A stretch of DNA of 64,000 bases from Shewanella cyperi (GTDB lineage: Bacteria > Pseudomonadota > Gammaproteobacteria > Enterobacterales > Shewanellaceae), in NCBI RefSeq assembly GCF_017354985.1, contig NZ_CP071501.1:2561501-2625500 (forward strand). Reading direction: 5' to 3'. This document shows, piece by piece, positions 16,911 to 25,944 of the stretch. The stretch's first letter is position 1. Each line of letters starts with the position of its first letter. A program made the translations under genes and the position numbers. Below the pieces are notes generated by a model. It was given only the letters and a program-made list of their open reading frames with translations. It was not told the origin of the DNA and made no database searches.

Positions 16911-18359
16911 ATGATAGCGACACCGGTTTTAATCACCTTTGCGGGCTATTTGGCCCTGATGATGGGCCTGGGATTTTGGGCCTACCGCTCAACGGATACG
17001 GTCGATGACTATATTCTCGGTGGCCGCAAAATGGGGCCAGGCGTCACGGCGCTCAGCGTCGGAGCCTCGGACATGTCCGGTTGGCTGCTGCTGGGATTGC
17101 CCGGCGCCGTATACCTGGGCGGTCTTGGCGAGGCCTGGATAGGCATCGGCCTGGTGGTCGGTGCCTGGCTCAATTGGCTGCTGGTAGCCAAAAGGCTCAG
17201 GGTCTACACACAGCAAGCAGACAATGCCCTGACCTTGCCGGACTTTTTCGAAAAACGCTTCCACGATGACAAGGGCTCGCTCAAGCTGGTATCTGCCGTC
17301 ACCATTTTGGTGTTTTTCACCTTCTATGCCTCTTCCGGCATGGTCGGCGGTGCCATTCTGTTCGAGAAGGTCTTTGGCCTCGACTATAACGCCGCCCTGG
17401 TCATAGGTTCGGCCATTATTGTCGGCTATACCTTTATCGGCGGTTTCTTTGCCGTGTGCTGGACCGACTTTTTCCAGGGCTGCTTAATGCTGATTGCCCT
17501 GCTGATCGTGCCTGTGACCATCTTCTCTCATCCCGAAAGCCATGCCAATCTGGATACCCTGCCACCGCAAATGTTGAGCCTGGTCAGCAGCGACACCACT
17601 GTCATAGGTCTGCTGTCCCTGCTCGCCTGGGGCCTGGGTTATTTCGGTCAGCCCCACATACTGTCGCGCTTTATGGCCATAGGAAAGGTGGAAGATCTGC
17701 CGCTCTCCCGCCGCATTGCCATGGGCTGGATGATACTGTCACTTTTGGGCGCCCTCGCCACCGGCATTGCCGGCAGTCTGTACTTTGCCGGCAAGCCCCT
17801 GGACAATCCTGAAACCGTGTTTATTCACCTGTCCCAGGTGGCCTTCAATCCCTGGATTGGTGGTCTGCTGATCGCCGCCATTCTCTCGGCCATCATGAGC
17901 ACCATAGACTCGCAACTGCTGGTGTGCTCATCTGTCATCACCGAAGACTTCTATCGCAAGTGGCTCAGACCCAAGGCCGACGATCGCGAACTGATGATGG
18001 TGGGTCGCATTGGCGTGCTGACCATAGCCATTATCGCCGGAGTGATAGCCCTCAATCCCCAGAGCAGCGTGCTGGGGCTGGTGAGCTACGCCTGGGCCGG
18101 TTTTGGCGCCGCCTTTGGTCCCGTGGTGCTCTTGTCCCTGTTCTGGCGCGGTTACAGCCGCACCGGCGCCGTGGTTACCATCATCAGCGGTGCCCTGACC
18201 GTGGTAGTCTGGAAACAGCTGAGCGGCGGCCTGTTTGATCTGTATGAAATCTTGCCGGGCTTTGTGCTGGCCACCCTCGCCGGTATGCTGGCCAGCAAGC
18301 TTGCCAAGCCCTGTGAGCGGGTGGAACAGGAGTTTGATCGCTTCCACAACAGCCTCTAA
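16911..18359 (+). CDS. putP: Sodium/proline symporter
   Basis: Imports proline together with Na+ across the inner membrane. The 482-residue protein has the many helices of the sodium:solute symporter family. Its N-terminal part reads almost like E. coli PutP: DDYILGGRKMGPGVTALS, then GASDMSGWLLLGLPGAVYLGG and ALTLPDFFEKRF. The start ATG at 16911 follows an A-rich leader (GGATAAAGCATA). It is a single-gene unit with terminators on both sides. No putA is visible nearby. Confidence 0.93.
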   Translation: MIATPVLITFAGYLALMMGLGFWAYRSTDTVDDYILGGRKMGPGVTALSVGASDMSGWLLLGLPGAVYLGGLGEAWIGIGLVVGAWLNWLLVAKRLRVYTQQADNALTLPDFFEKRFHDDKGSLKLVSAVTILVFFTFYASSGMVGGAILFEKVFGLDYNAALVIGSAIIVGYTFIGGFFAVCWTDFFQGCLMLIALLIVPVTIFSHPESHANLDTLPPQMLSLVSSDTTVIGLLSLLAWGLGYFGQPHILSRFMAIGKVEDLPLSRRIAMGWMILSLLGALATGIAGSLYFAGKPLDNPETVFIHLSQVAFNPWIGGLLIAAILSAIMSTIDSQLLVCSSVITEDFYRKWLRPKADDRELMMVGRIGVLTIAIIAGVIALNPQSSVLGLVSYAWAGFGAAFGPVVLLSLFWRGYSRTGAVVTIISGALTVVVWKQLSGGLFDLYEILPGFVLATLAGMLASKLAKPCERVEQEFDRFHNSL

Positions 18360-18381
18360 CCACGGCTGAAAATAGCCAGAG

Positions 18382-18407
18382 AAAAAGCGTACATATGTAC
18401 GCTTTTT
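18382..18407 (+). terminator. putP terminator
   Basis: A perfect 26-bp palindrome begins AAAAAGCGTAC and ends GTACGCTTTTT. Its T-run follows the putP stop by about 40 bases. Confidence 0.88.
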
Positions 18408-18698
18408 ATTTATCCGCTTGTCCGCTCCTAAAACCTCCAAGGTGCCCTGCCGGATTCAAATGGCAAATTCAAATGACTGTCGCGCGGCAAACACCCTGGC
18501 CACGGGCACCCGGGCGCAGAATTCAAGCGCTCCGCAATAAACGCGCCCAGATACCGTACAAAAATCCGTTTATCTTTTCACCACTTGCGATGGAGCTTTA
18601 GCTCTGGTCGGACTTGTTGCGTACAACTGTACTCCCTAAGATGCCGCAGCAACTTCCTGCGCCGCTTGGGCCGGGACAACCAGCAAGAGATGAAAATA
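18408..18698 (+). other. putP-fadL intergenic region
   Basis: No supportable gene is seen here. The region presumably holds the fadL promoter; a FadR-like site lies at 18602-18618, with a short GAGC-TTTA-GCTC inverted repeat just before it. No convincing -35/-10 pair was identified. Confidence 0.5.
18602..18618. promoter_or_regulatory. FadR-like operator upstream of fadL
   Basis: CTCTGGTCGGACTTGTT matches the FadR consensus at most positions, including TGGTCGGAC and the 3' GTT. It lies about 80 bases before the fadL start. Together with the site at 8347 it ties fatty acid uptake and oxidation to one regulator. Confidence 0.68.
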
Positions 18699-20003
18699 AT
18701 GACGTATTTCAACAAGACACTATTGGTTTCTGCCCTCGCCCTGGCCTGTGGCCAGACAATGGCTGCCGGATTTCAACTGAACAGCCAATCCGCCACGGGT
18801 ATCGGCCGCGCCTTCGCCGGTGATGCCGTTATCGCCGACAATGCCTCGGTACTGGCCCGCAACCCTGCCGCCATGGCCATGTTTGACAAGGCCGCCCTGT
18901 CACTGGGCATGACCTACGCCGATATCGACGTCAAGGTCAAAGACGTACAGGCAGCCGGCATGCCGCTGGACTTTGGCAGCGAACATGATGCCGCCGACGC
19001 CAAATTTATTCCCAACTTTTATTACATTCGCCCACTCAGCGACAAGCTGACCTTTGGCATGGCCGCTTTCAGCAACTTCGGCACCGGCACCGACACTACG
19101 GCCCTGGCCAACAACGCGGTGACCATCCCGGGTCTGGGCACTGTGCCGGCACCCGTTGATTTGCTCGGCAACACCGAAGTCACCACGGTCAACCTCAACA
19201 CCAGCCTGTCCTACCGTTTCGACGAGCACCTGAGTATCGGTGCCGGTATCGACATTATTTATGGTCAGGGCAAACTGAGCCGCGAAGGTACCCTGCCGCT
19301 GGGTCCCAATGGCGCCCTGGTGAACGCCAAGCTGGTTGACGTGGATGCCGATGGCTGGGCCCTGGGCGGGATTGTCGGCCTGGTGTACGAGTTCAATGCC
19401 GAGCACCGCATCGGCGCCAGTTACCGCCTCAGCCCCGAGTTCACCGCCTCAGGTGACATCAATGTGTTCAATACCCAGGCCATGGCCAATGTCAGCTTCG
19501 ATGAAATTGCCATCCCCATGCCCGATATCTTCCAGGTTGCCGGCTTCCATCAGCTGAGCGACAGCTTTGCCCTGCACTACACGGCCCAGTACACCAGCTG
19601 GGGCGACTTTAAAGAAATCACGGTCAAGGACGGCTCATTGCCAAACGGCATGGCCGTTGGCAACGCCCAACTCAAGCACTACGCCTGGGACAATTCCTGG
19701 TTGTTCAGCATCGGCGGCACCTACAAACTGAACGCCGACTGGAGCCTGCGTGCCGGTTACATGCACGATCAGGGTGTGGTGGATCAATTGAGCTCACTGT
19801 CAATTCCTGATTCTGACCGCAACTGGTACACGGTCGGCACCACCTTTGCTCTGGACAAGCAGTCCAGCGTCGACTTTGGCCTGGCCTTTGTCCGCGGCGA
19901 AGATGTGGAAGTGCACGAAATGAGCGCCCTGATTGGTGAGGTCATAGCCCACACCCGCTCCAACGCCGTTTACTACTCCATGCAGTACAGTCGCAGTTTC
20001 TGA
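18699..20003 (+). CDS. fadL: Outer membrane long-chain fatty acid transporter, FadL family
   Basis: Lets long-chain fatty acids cross the outer membrane. The 434-residue product has a signal peptide (NKTLLVSALALACGQTMA) cut to give a mature start AGFQLNSQSATGIGRAFAG, the classic FadL N-terminus that forms the hatch plug. The remainder has the alternating pattern of a beta-barrel and ends in an aromatic residue (YSRSF). The ATG at 18699 is preferred because AAGAG lies about 9 bases upstream; the ATG at 18690 is too close to it. A FadR-like site precedes the gene and a strong terminator follows it. Confidence 0.92.
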   Translation: MTYFNKTLLVSALALACGQTMAAGFQLNSQSATGIGRAFAGDAVIADNASVLARNPAAMAMFDKAALSLGMTYADIDVKVKDVQAAGMPLDFGSEHDAADAKFIPNFYYIRPLSDKLTFGMAAFSNFGTGTDTTALANNAVTIPGLGTVPAPVDLLGNTEVTTVNLNTSLSYRFDEHLSIGAGIDIIYGQGKLSREGTLPLGPNGALVNAKLVDVDADGWALGGIVGLVYEFNAEHRIGASYRLSPEFTASGDINVFNTQAMANVSFDEIAIPMPDIFQVAGFHQLSDSFALHYTAQYTSWGDFKEITVKDGSLPNGMAVGNAQLKHYAWDNSWLFSIGGTYKLNADWSLRAGYMHDQGVVDQLSSLSIPDSDRNWYTVGTTFALDKQSSVDFGLAFVRGEDVEVHEMSALIGEVIAHTRSNAVYYSMQYSRSF

Positions 20004-20021
20004 TAGCCTGCCGACAACAAT

Positions 20022-20059
20022 GCCGCCCCGGGGCTCCCCTGCTCCGGGGCGGCTTTTTT
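20022..20059 (+). terminator. fadL terminator
   Basis: The stem GCCGCCCCGG / CCGGGGCGGC with a 12-base loop is followed by TTTTTT. Confidence 0.92.
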
Positions 20060-20113
20060 GTATCCGCTCAATTTCTTGCCTACATTTAAGCGAACAATAA
20101 TCACATTGCGATA

Positions 20114-20506
20114 ATGGAAATGGCACGAGTCATAGGTCTTGGGGGGATCTTCTTCAAAAGCCCCGATCCGGCAGCGCTGGCAAACTGGTATCAACAACAT
20201 CTGGGTATGGATATAGAACACTGGGGCGGCTGCGCTTTTCATACCGCGCAATTGCCAAGTGGCAGCTACCATGTCTGGAGTCCATTTAACGCCGACAGCG
20301 ACTATTTTGCCCCCTCAAACAAGGGGTTCATGTTCAACCTGATGGTGGATGACCTGGCCGGTGCCCTGGCGCAGCTGCGTGCGGCCGGAGCCCAGGTGAT
20401 GAATAATACCGAGGACTCAGAGTTGGGGCGTTTTGGCTGGTTTATCGACCCCGACGGCAACAAGGTGGAACTCTGGCAAGCGCCCGGTAATAGGAAACAG
20501 GACTGA
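20114..20506 (+). CDS. VOC (glyoxalase/bleomycin-resistance) family protein
   Basis: A 130-residue single-domain protein of the vicinal-oxygen-chelate fold. It has two beta-alpha-beta modules, visible in GIFFKSPDPAALANWYQQHL and, in the second half, LMVDDLAGALAQLRAAGAQV followed by GWFIDPDGNKVELWQ, whose Glu is the usual metal ligand. The substrate cannot be told. The start may be 20114 or the in-frame ATG at 20120; neither has a strong ribosome site. It is upstream of the SIMPL-domain gene with about 55 bases between them. Confidence 0.85.
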   Translation: MEMARVIGLGGIFFKSPDPAALANWYQQHLGMDIEHWGGCAFHTAQLPSGSYHVWSPFNADSDYFAPSNKGFMFNLMVDDLAGALAQLRAAGAQVMNNTEDSELGRFGWFIDPDGNKVELWQAPGNRKQD

Positions 20507-20561
20507 TGCCGGCCAGGCGGCAACAGGTTATGCTGAAGCTTTGTTGCTTACAGGAGTTTAC

Positions 20562-21278
20562 ATGGAAAAGTCCCTTACCTTGCCGGCCCTTGCACTGGGT
20601 CTTAGTCTCAGCGCAGGTCTGTTGGCCACCGGCTTATATCTCAAGCAAACCGCACTGGAACTCAAGGCCAGTGAGCGGACCGTGACAGTCAAGGGTCTGG
20701 CCGAACAGGACGTCGACGCCAATATCGCCATCTGGCCTATTCGCTTTACCGAAGTCGAAAACGATTTGCCCCGCCTGTATGACACCCTGGAGCAGAAAAG
20801 TGCCAAGGTGCTCGACTTTCTCAAACAACAGGGGTTTGATGACAGCGAGATCAGTTTGGGCTTGCCCGCCATAGAGGACAGACAGGCCCAGGGTTATGCC
20901 GATCCCAACCTCAAGTACCGTTACACCGCCAAGGTCACCATCTCCCTCTACAGCAGCCAGGTGGCCAGGGTCCTGGAAACCCGCAGACAACTGGCAACCC
21001 TGGCCCGGGAAGGCATAGCCATTGGCGGCAATGATTACGAAAACCGCACCGAATTCCTGTACACGGATCTGAACGCAGTCAAGCCGGCCATGGTTCAGCT
21101 GGCCACAGAGAATGCCCGCGAAGTGGCGGACAAGTTCGCCCATGATTCGGGCTCCCATCTGGGCAAGATAAAGAGTGCCAGCCAGGGACAATTCACCATC
21201 AGTGACCGTGACAGCAACAGCCCCCAAATAAAGCGTATCAGGGTGGTTTCCACTGTCACCTACTACCTGACGGACTGA
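20562..21278 (+). CDS. SIMPL-domain (DUF541) exported or membrane-anchored protein
   Basis: A 238-residue protein with an N-terminal hydrophobic segment (LPALALGLSLSAGLLATGLYL) acting as signal or anchor. A SIMPL/DUF541 domain follows, recognisable by SERTVTVKGLAEQDVDAN and the later RYTAKVTISLYSSQVARV and IKRIRVVSTVTYYL. The ATG at 20562 has CAGGAG about 6 bases upstream and replaces the longer in-frame opening at 20433, which lies inside the VOC gene. Family members such as E. coli YggE are periplasmic and linked to oxidative-stress tolerance; the mechanism is unknown. Confidence 0.88.
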   Translation: MEKSLTLPALALGLSLSAGLLATGLYLKQTALELKASERTVTVKGLAEQDVDANIAIWPIRFTEVENDLPRLYDTLEQKSAKVLDFLKQQGFDDSEISLGLPAIEDRQAQGYADPNLKYRYTAKVTISLYSSQVARVLETRRQLATLAREGIAIGGNDYENRTEFLYTDLNAVKPAMVQLATENAREVADKFAHDSGSHLGKIKSASQGQFTISDRDSNSPQIKRIRVVSTVTYYLTD

Positions 21279-21281
21279 AAA

Positions 21282-21309
21282 GAAGGCGCTGATGCGCCTT
21301 CATTTTTTT
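21282..21309 (+). terminator. Terminator after the SIMPL gene
   Basis: The stem GAAGGCGC / GCGCCTTC with loop TGAT is followed by a run of seven T residues. Confidence 0.92.
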
Positions 21310-21325
21310 GCGCTGGGCCACAATC

Positions 21326-21343
21326 CATTAATTTTTTCTAATG
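21326..21343. promoter_or_regulatory. Palindromic operator-like site 1 before the RND operon
   Basis: CATTAATTTTTTCTAATG is an imperfect palindrome of the form CATTAgaa-tt-ttcTAATG. A second copy lies 45 bases downstream. Two similar palindromes before an efflux operon are typical of TetR- or MarR-type control, but no regulator gene is adjacent. Confidence 0.5.
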
Positions 21344-21370
21344 AAATGGATTGCTGGATACACCACATTC

Positions 21371-21388
21371 CATTAGAATTTTCTCATG
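21371..21388. promoter_or_regulatory. Palindromic operator-like site 2 before the RND operon
   Basis: CATTAGAATTTTCTCATG is nearly self-complementary (CATTAGAA against CATGAGAA) and shares its arms with the site at 21326. It ends 19 bases before the adaptor start codon. Confidence 0.5.
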
Positions 21389-21407
21389 GATTTAATTGGA
21401 GTTCCCC

Positions 21408-22448
21408 ATGAAGGCTAATTCACTCTTGCTGACCCTGCTGGCACAAAGCACCTTAACCCTGGGTGCCTGGACCCTGAGCGCATTGCCCACAAGTATGGCT
21501 GCCTACGCGGCCGAACCTCAAACTCAGGTCCTGAAGGCCGAGGTGCACCCCCAGTACCTGACACTGGATGCGGTCATCGAGCCGGTGCGCGCTGCAACCG
21601 TGTCGGCGCAAACCTCGGGACGGATCATCAAACTCAATTTCGATGTCAATGACAAGGTTCCGGCCGGCGCTGCCCTGCTGGAAATCACCAGCAAGGAACA
21701 GGGCGCGGGCCTCGAGGCCGCCGAAGCCGAGCTTGCCAAGGCACAGGCGGTGAATATTGAGGCTCAGGCCCAGCTTAAACGAGTCAGCGAACTCTTTCCC
21801 AAGGGCGCGGTATCGCGCAACTCCATGGATGAAGCCATCGCCCGAGCCCGCAGCACCGAACAAGCCGTGACGGCCGCCAAGGCCGGTCTGACCCGGGCGA
21901 GGGAATCACTCAATTACACTGTGGTGTACGCCCCCTTTGGCGGTGTCCTGACTGCGCGCCATGTGGAAGTCGGTGAAACCGTCAATCCCGGTCAGCCATT
22001 GCTGTCCGGTTATGGCAGTGATGCGATGCGCGCCGTGTTCAGCCTGCCGCAGCAATGGATCAGCGCCTTTCGCGGCAACGCCAAGGTGGAACTGCAATTG
22101 GCCGATGGCAGCAAGATAGACAGTGACCGCATCGAACTGTTCGACTTTGCCTCCGCCGGTGGTCACAGCCAAAGAGTGCGGGTCGCGTTGCCCGAGCATG
22201 CCGCCGTGACGCCCGGCTCCTGGGCCAAGGTGCGCTTTATCAAGGAAATGCGCTCACAGCTGCGGATCCCCAAAAGTGCCCTGATAGTGCGCAACGAACT
22301 CAATGCCGTTTACCTCAAACAGGCCGACACTTTTGTGCTGACTCAGGTGCGCCTGGGTCAAGAGCAAGGTGATGAGCTGACCGTGCTTTCAGGACTTGCA
22401 GAAGGGGACGAAATCGCCCTCAATGCACACCAGGTTACGGCCAGGTAA
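21408..22448 (+). CDS. RND efflux periplasmic adaptor subunit
   Basis: A membrane-fusion protein linking an inner-membrane RND pump to an outer-membrane channel. Its 346 residues begin with a signal sequence ending near AAYAAEPQ. It then shows the first biotinyl-lipoyl half (VSAQTSGRIIKLNFDVNDKV), a coiled hairpin (AEAELAKAQAVNIEAQ to ARARSTEQAVTAAKAGL), the second lipoyl half (YTVVYAPFGGVLTARHVEVG) and a beta-barrel domain. The ATG at 21408 has GGAG 8 bases upstream. It is first in a four-gene operon and preceded by two palindromic sites. Confidence 0.92.
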   Translation: MKANSLLLTLLAQSTLTLGAWTLSALPTSMAAYAAEPQTQVLKAEVHPQYLTLDAVIEPVRAATVSAQTSGRIIKLNFDVNDKVPAGAALLEITSKEQGAGLEAAEAELAKAQAVNIEAQAQLKRVSELFPKGAVSRNSMDEAIARARSTEQAVTAAKAGLTRARESLNYTVVYAPFGGVLTARHVEVGETVNPGQPLLSGYGSDAMRAVFSLPQQWISAFRGNAKVELQLADGSKIDSDRIELFDFASAGGHSQRVRVALPEHAAVTPGSWAKVRFIKEMRSQLRIPKSALIVRNELNAVYLKQADTFVLTQVRLGQEQGDELTVLSGLAEGDEIALNAHQVTAR

Positions 22449-22458
22449 GGGAGGCAAA

Positions 22459-25400
22459 ATGACCAAGCAATCCCAGGGCCTGGGTATTTCGGGCCGCATC
22501 GCCGCCAGCTTCCAGCACAGTGCCATAACTCCCTTGCTGGCCCTGTTGGCCCTGTTGTTGGGCCTGTTCGCAGTGCTGATCACCCCCAAGGAAGAAGAGC
22601 CACAGATAGATGTGACTTTTGCCGACGTCTTTATCCCCTTCCCCGGCGCCACACCGGCGGAAGTCGAGCAATTGGTGACCCTGCCGGCGGAGCGGGTGAT
22701 ATCGGAAATCAAGGGTATTGATACCCTGTATTCCTTTTCCCAACCCGATGGTGCCCTGATCATCGTCATCTTCGAGGTGGGGGTAAAACGCCATGACGCC
22801 ATAGTCAAACTTTACAACCAGATCTATTCCAACCTGGATAAGGTGCCACGCCTGGCCGGTGTCGGTGAGCCACTGATCAAACCCCGCGGTATCGACGATG
22901 TGCCCATCGTCAGCCTGACCCTGCACAGCAATGACCCCAAGGTATCGGCCCAGCAGCTTACCGACGTGGCCAGAACCCTGGAAGCCGAGCTCAAGCGCAT
23001 TCCCGGCACCCGGGAGATTTCCGCCATGGGCCAGCAGCAACTGGTGCTCAATGTGCGCATCGATCCCCAGGCACTGTCGGCCTACGGTCTGAGCCTGACC
23101 CAGTTGGAAAGTGCCATTCGCGGTAATAACCTGATGGCGGCCAGCGTGCCCCTGGTACAGGACAACCAGGAAATCCGGGTGCAAACCGGCGAGTTTTTGC
23201 GCTCCGCCGACGATGTGGGTTTACTTGTGGTTGGTGTATTCCAGGAAAACGACGGCAGCCAAACTCCCGTATACCTGCAGGACGTGGCGACCATCAGCCT
23301 CAAGGCAGATGCTCCCAGGCAACAGGTGTTCCATGCGGACCGTGAAGGCACGGTTCCGGCCGTAACCATAGCCATAGGTAAGCAAAACGGCAGCAACGCG
23401 GTCGATATTGCCGATGCGGTACTGACCCGCATTGAGCAACTCAAGGGCCAACTGGTGCCTGACAATGTGCAGCTGACCGTCACCCGCAACTATGGGGTTA
23501 CTGCGGCAGATAAATCCAATACGCTGATTTTCAAACTCATTTTTGCAACCGCCGCCGTAGTGGTATTGGTGCTGTTTACCATGGGTGCCCGTGAAGCCCT
23601 GGTGGTGGGCGTGGCCATCATTATCACCCTGGCCCTGACCCTGTTTGCCTCCTGGGCCTGGGGATTTACCCTGAACCGGGTATCCCTGTTTGCGCTGATA
23701 TTTTCCATTGGCATTCTGGTGGACGACGCCATTGTGGTGGTGGAAAACATCCATCGCCATATGGCGCTCGGCAAACGCAGCCTGCTGGAATTAATTCCGG
23801 TGGCCGTCGATGAAGTAGGCGGTCCCACCATATTGGCAACCCTGACGGTTATCGCGGCCCTGTTGCCCATGGCCTTTGTTTCGGGCCTCATGGGCCCCTA
23901 CATGAGCCCAATTCCCATCAATGCCAGCATGGGGATGCTGATTTCCCTGGCAGTGGCCTTTGTGCTGACCCCTTGGCTGAGCCGCAAGTTTATCCGCCAC
24001 CAGCACCATGAGCCCAATGCCGAGTCCGAGACCGAAACAGGAGCCAGCGAGCACGCCGGTGCCGATCCCCGCCTGCTGACACTGTTCACGCGCCTGATAG
24101 GTCCCTTCCTCAAGGGGAGCGAGGGTCGCAAAGCCAGACTGGGACTGGGATTGGGGATAGCCGGACTTATCCTGGTGGCCCTGGTGCTGCCGGCGGTGCA
24201 ACTGGTGGTGCTCAAGATGTTGCCCTTTGACAACAAGTCCGAATTTCAGGTGATGCTGGACATGCCCGAGGGCACGCCCCTTGAGCAAACCCAGAAGGTG
24301 CTGAAAGCCTTGTCAGCCGAGTTGGTGAAGCTGGAAGAAGTTGAACACCTGCAGCTTTATGCGGGAACGGCGGCGCCGATGAACTTCAACGGTCTGGTAC
24401 GCCACTATTATCTGCGCTCCAGTCCTGAGCTTGGCGACATTCAGGTCAACCTGCTGGATAAGCGTCACAGACACAGAGACAGCCACAGCATAGCACTGGC
24501 CGCCCGGGAAGCCCTGCGTCCGGTCGCCGAGCGTTATGGCGCCAATGTCAAAGTGGTGGAAGTGCCACCCGGCCCTCCGGTCTGGTCACCGATAGTGGCC
24601 GAGATCTATGGCCCGGATCAGCAAACTCGTGAGAACACGGCCCGGGAAATTCAGTCCCTGTTTGCTGCCACGACGGATGTGGTCGATATAGATATCTTTC
24701 TGCCCGATCCCCAGCAAAAATGGCAGGTGCAGATAGACCGCAGCAAGGCTGCCCTGCTTGGCATCCGCTATGACACCATAGTGGATCTCATCAGCAGCGC
24801 CGTCGGTGGCAAGGACGTGGGCGTATTGCACCTCAAGGGACAAAGCAAGAGCGTGCCCATCCGTTTGCAGCTGGAAGAAGGCAGCAAACTGGACCTGTCA
24901 GAGTTGCTGGCGATGAACATCAGTGGTGCCCAGGGGCAAAGCTTTCCCCTGGCGGCAGTGGTGGCTATCCGAACCGAGGTGATGGATGCGCCCATTATCC
25001 ATAAGAACCTCAATCCCATGGTGATGGTGGTGGCCGATATGGCCGGGCCTTTGGACAGCCCGCTATATGGCATGTTTGAGATGGCGGCGGACATTGATGC
25101 CAGGGGCGGTATTGAGCAGAACTACATCCAGCAGCCATCCGGATTGACCATGCCGGGCATACTCTGGGACGGTGAGTGGAAGATCACCTATGAAACCTTC
25201 CGCGACATGGGTCTGGCCTATGCTGTGGGCATGATAGCCATTTACCTGCTGGTGGTGGCCCAGTTCCGTTCCTACCTGGTGCCGCTGATAATCATGGCGC
25301 CTATCCCACTGACAGTCATAGGCGTGATGCCGGGGCATGCCCTGCTCGGGGCCCAGTTCACCGCTACCTCCATGATAGGCATGATTGCCCTGGCGGGGAT

Positions 25401-25683
25401 CATAGTGCGCAACTCCATATTGTTGGTGGATTTTATCAATCAGGAGTCCGCCTCCGGTGTGCCCTTTGAACGGGCGGTGATCCACTCGGGCGCCGTGCGG
25501 GCCAAGCCCATCATGCTGACGGCGCTGGCCGCCATGATTGGGGCCCTGTTTATACTCGATGATCCCATATTCAACGGTCTGGCCATCAGCCTGATCTTCG
25601 GTATCTTTATATCAACCCTGCTGACTCTGGTGGTGATACCCGTGCTTTACTATGCACTGATGCGCCACCGTATGGAGTCATAA
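22459..25683 (+). CDS. RND family efflux transporter permease
   Basis: A 1074-residue proton-driven exporter of the resistance-nodulation-division superfamily. It has the usual twelve-helix plan with two large periplasmic loops. The helix 4 motif GILVDDAIVVVENIHRH carries the proton-relay Asp residues, and the matching GMIALAGIIVRNSILLVDF lies in the second half. The start is ATG 22459, with GGGAGG upstream, not the longer opening at 22396 inside the adaptor gene. The acidic pair supports a drug-type rather than heavy-metal-type pump. Substrates cannot be inferred, and no outer-membrane factor is encoded here. Confidence 0.93.
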   Translation: MTKQSQGLGISGRIAASFQHSAITPLLALLALLLGLFAVLITPKEEEPQIDVTFADVFIPFPGATPAEVEQLVTLPAERVISEIKGIDTLYSFSQPDGALIIVIFEVGVKRHDAIVKLYNQIYSNLDKVPRLAGVGEPLIKPRGIDDVPIVSLTLHSNDPKVSAQQLTDVARTLEAELKRIPGTREISAMGQQQLVLNVRIDPQALSAYGLSLTQLESAIRGNNLMAASVPLVQDNQEIRVQTGEFLRSADDVGLLVVGVFQENDGSQTPVYLQDVATISLKADAPRQQVFHADREGTVPAVTIAIGKQNGSNAVDIADAVLTRIEQLKGQLVPDNVQLTVTRNYGVTAADKSNTLIFKLIFATAAVVVLVLFTMGAREALVVGVAIIITLALTLFASWAWGFTLNRVSLFALIFSIGILVDDAIVVVENIHRHMALGKRSLLELIPVAVDEVGGPTILATLTVIAALLPMAFVSGLMGPYMSPIPINASMGMLISLAVAFVLTPWLSRKFIRHQHHEPNAESETETGASEHAGADPRLLTLFTRLIGPFLKGSEGRKARLGLGLGIAGLILVALVLPAVQLVVLKMLPFDNKSEFQVMLDMPEGTPLEQTQKVLKALSAELVKLEEVEHLQLYAGTAAPMNFNGLVRHYYLRSSPELGDIQVNLLDKRHRHRDSHSIALAAREALRPVAERYGANVKVVEVPPGPPVWSPIVAEIYGPDQQTRENTAREIQSLFAATTDVVDIDIFLPDPQQKWQVQIDRSKAALLGIRYDTIVDLISSAVGGKDVGVLHLKGQSKSVPIRLQLEEGSKLDLSELLAMNISGAQGQSFPLAAVVAIRTEVMDAPIIHKNLNPMVMVVADMAGPLDSPLYGMFEMAADIDARGGIEQNYIQQPSGLTMPGILWDGEWKITYETFRDMGLAYAVGMIAIYLLVVAQFRSYLVPLIIMAPIPLTVIGVMPGHALLGAQFTATSMIGMIALAGIIVRNSILLVDFINQESASGVPFERAVIHSGAVRAKPIMLTALAAMIGALFILDDPIFNGLAISLIFGIFISTLLTLVVIPVLYYALMRHRMES

Positions 25684-25712
25684 CCCAATGCGCCCAGGCG
25701 CGAGGAGTCATT

Positions 25713-25922
25713 ATGTCACTTGAACGTTCTGTTATGGCATTTGCCGGTTTTATGGTGCTGCTGTCACTGCTGCTGACCGCCTTTGTACATCATAATTTTG
25801 TCTGGCTAACGGCTTTTGTTGGCGCTAACCTGTTTCAAAGCGCCTTTACCGGCTTCTGCCCCGCCGCCATGCTGATGAAAAAGATGGGGATCAAGTCAGA
25901 GGCCGAGTTGGCGAAGAAATAA
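25713..25922 (+). CDS. DUF2892 (YgaP-like) small membrane protein
   Basis: A 69-residue protein with two membrane helices (VMAFAGFMVLLSLLLTAFV and VWLTAFVGANLFQSAF). A GFCPAAMLMKKMG segment follows, the hallmark of the DUF2892 domain found at the C-terminus of the E. coli membrane rhodanese YgaP. Here that domain is a separate gene, with the rhodanese encoded 22 bases downstream. It starts at ATG 25713 with GAGGAG upstream and belongs to the RND operon. Confidence 0.85.
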   Translation: MSLERSVMAFAGFMVLLSLLLTAFVHHNFVWLTAFVGANLFQSAFTGFCPAAMLMKKMGIKSEAELAKK

Positions 25923-25944
25923 TCCACTCACACAAGGAGAGACT

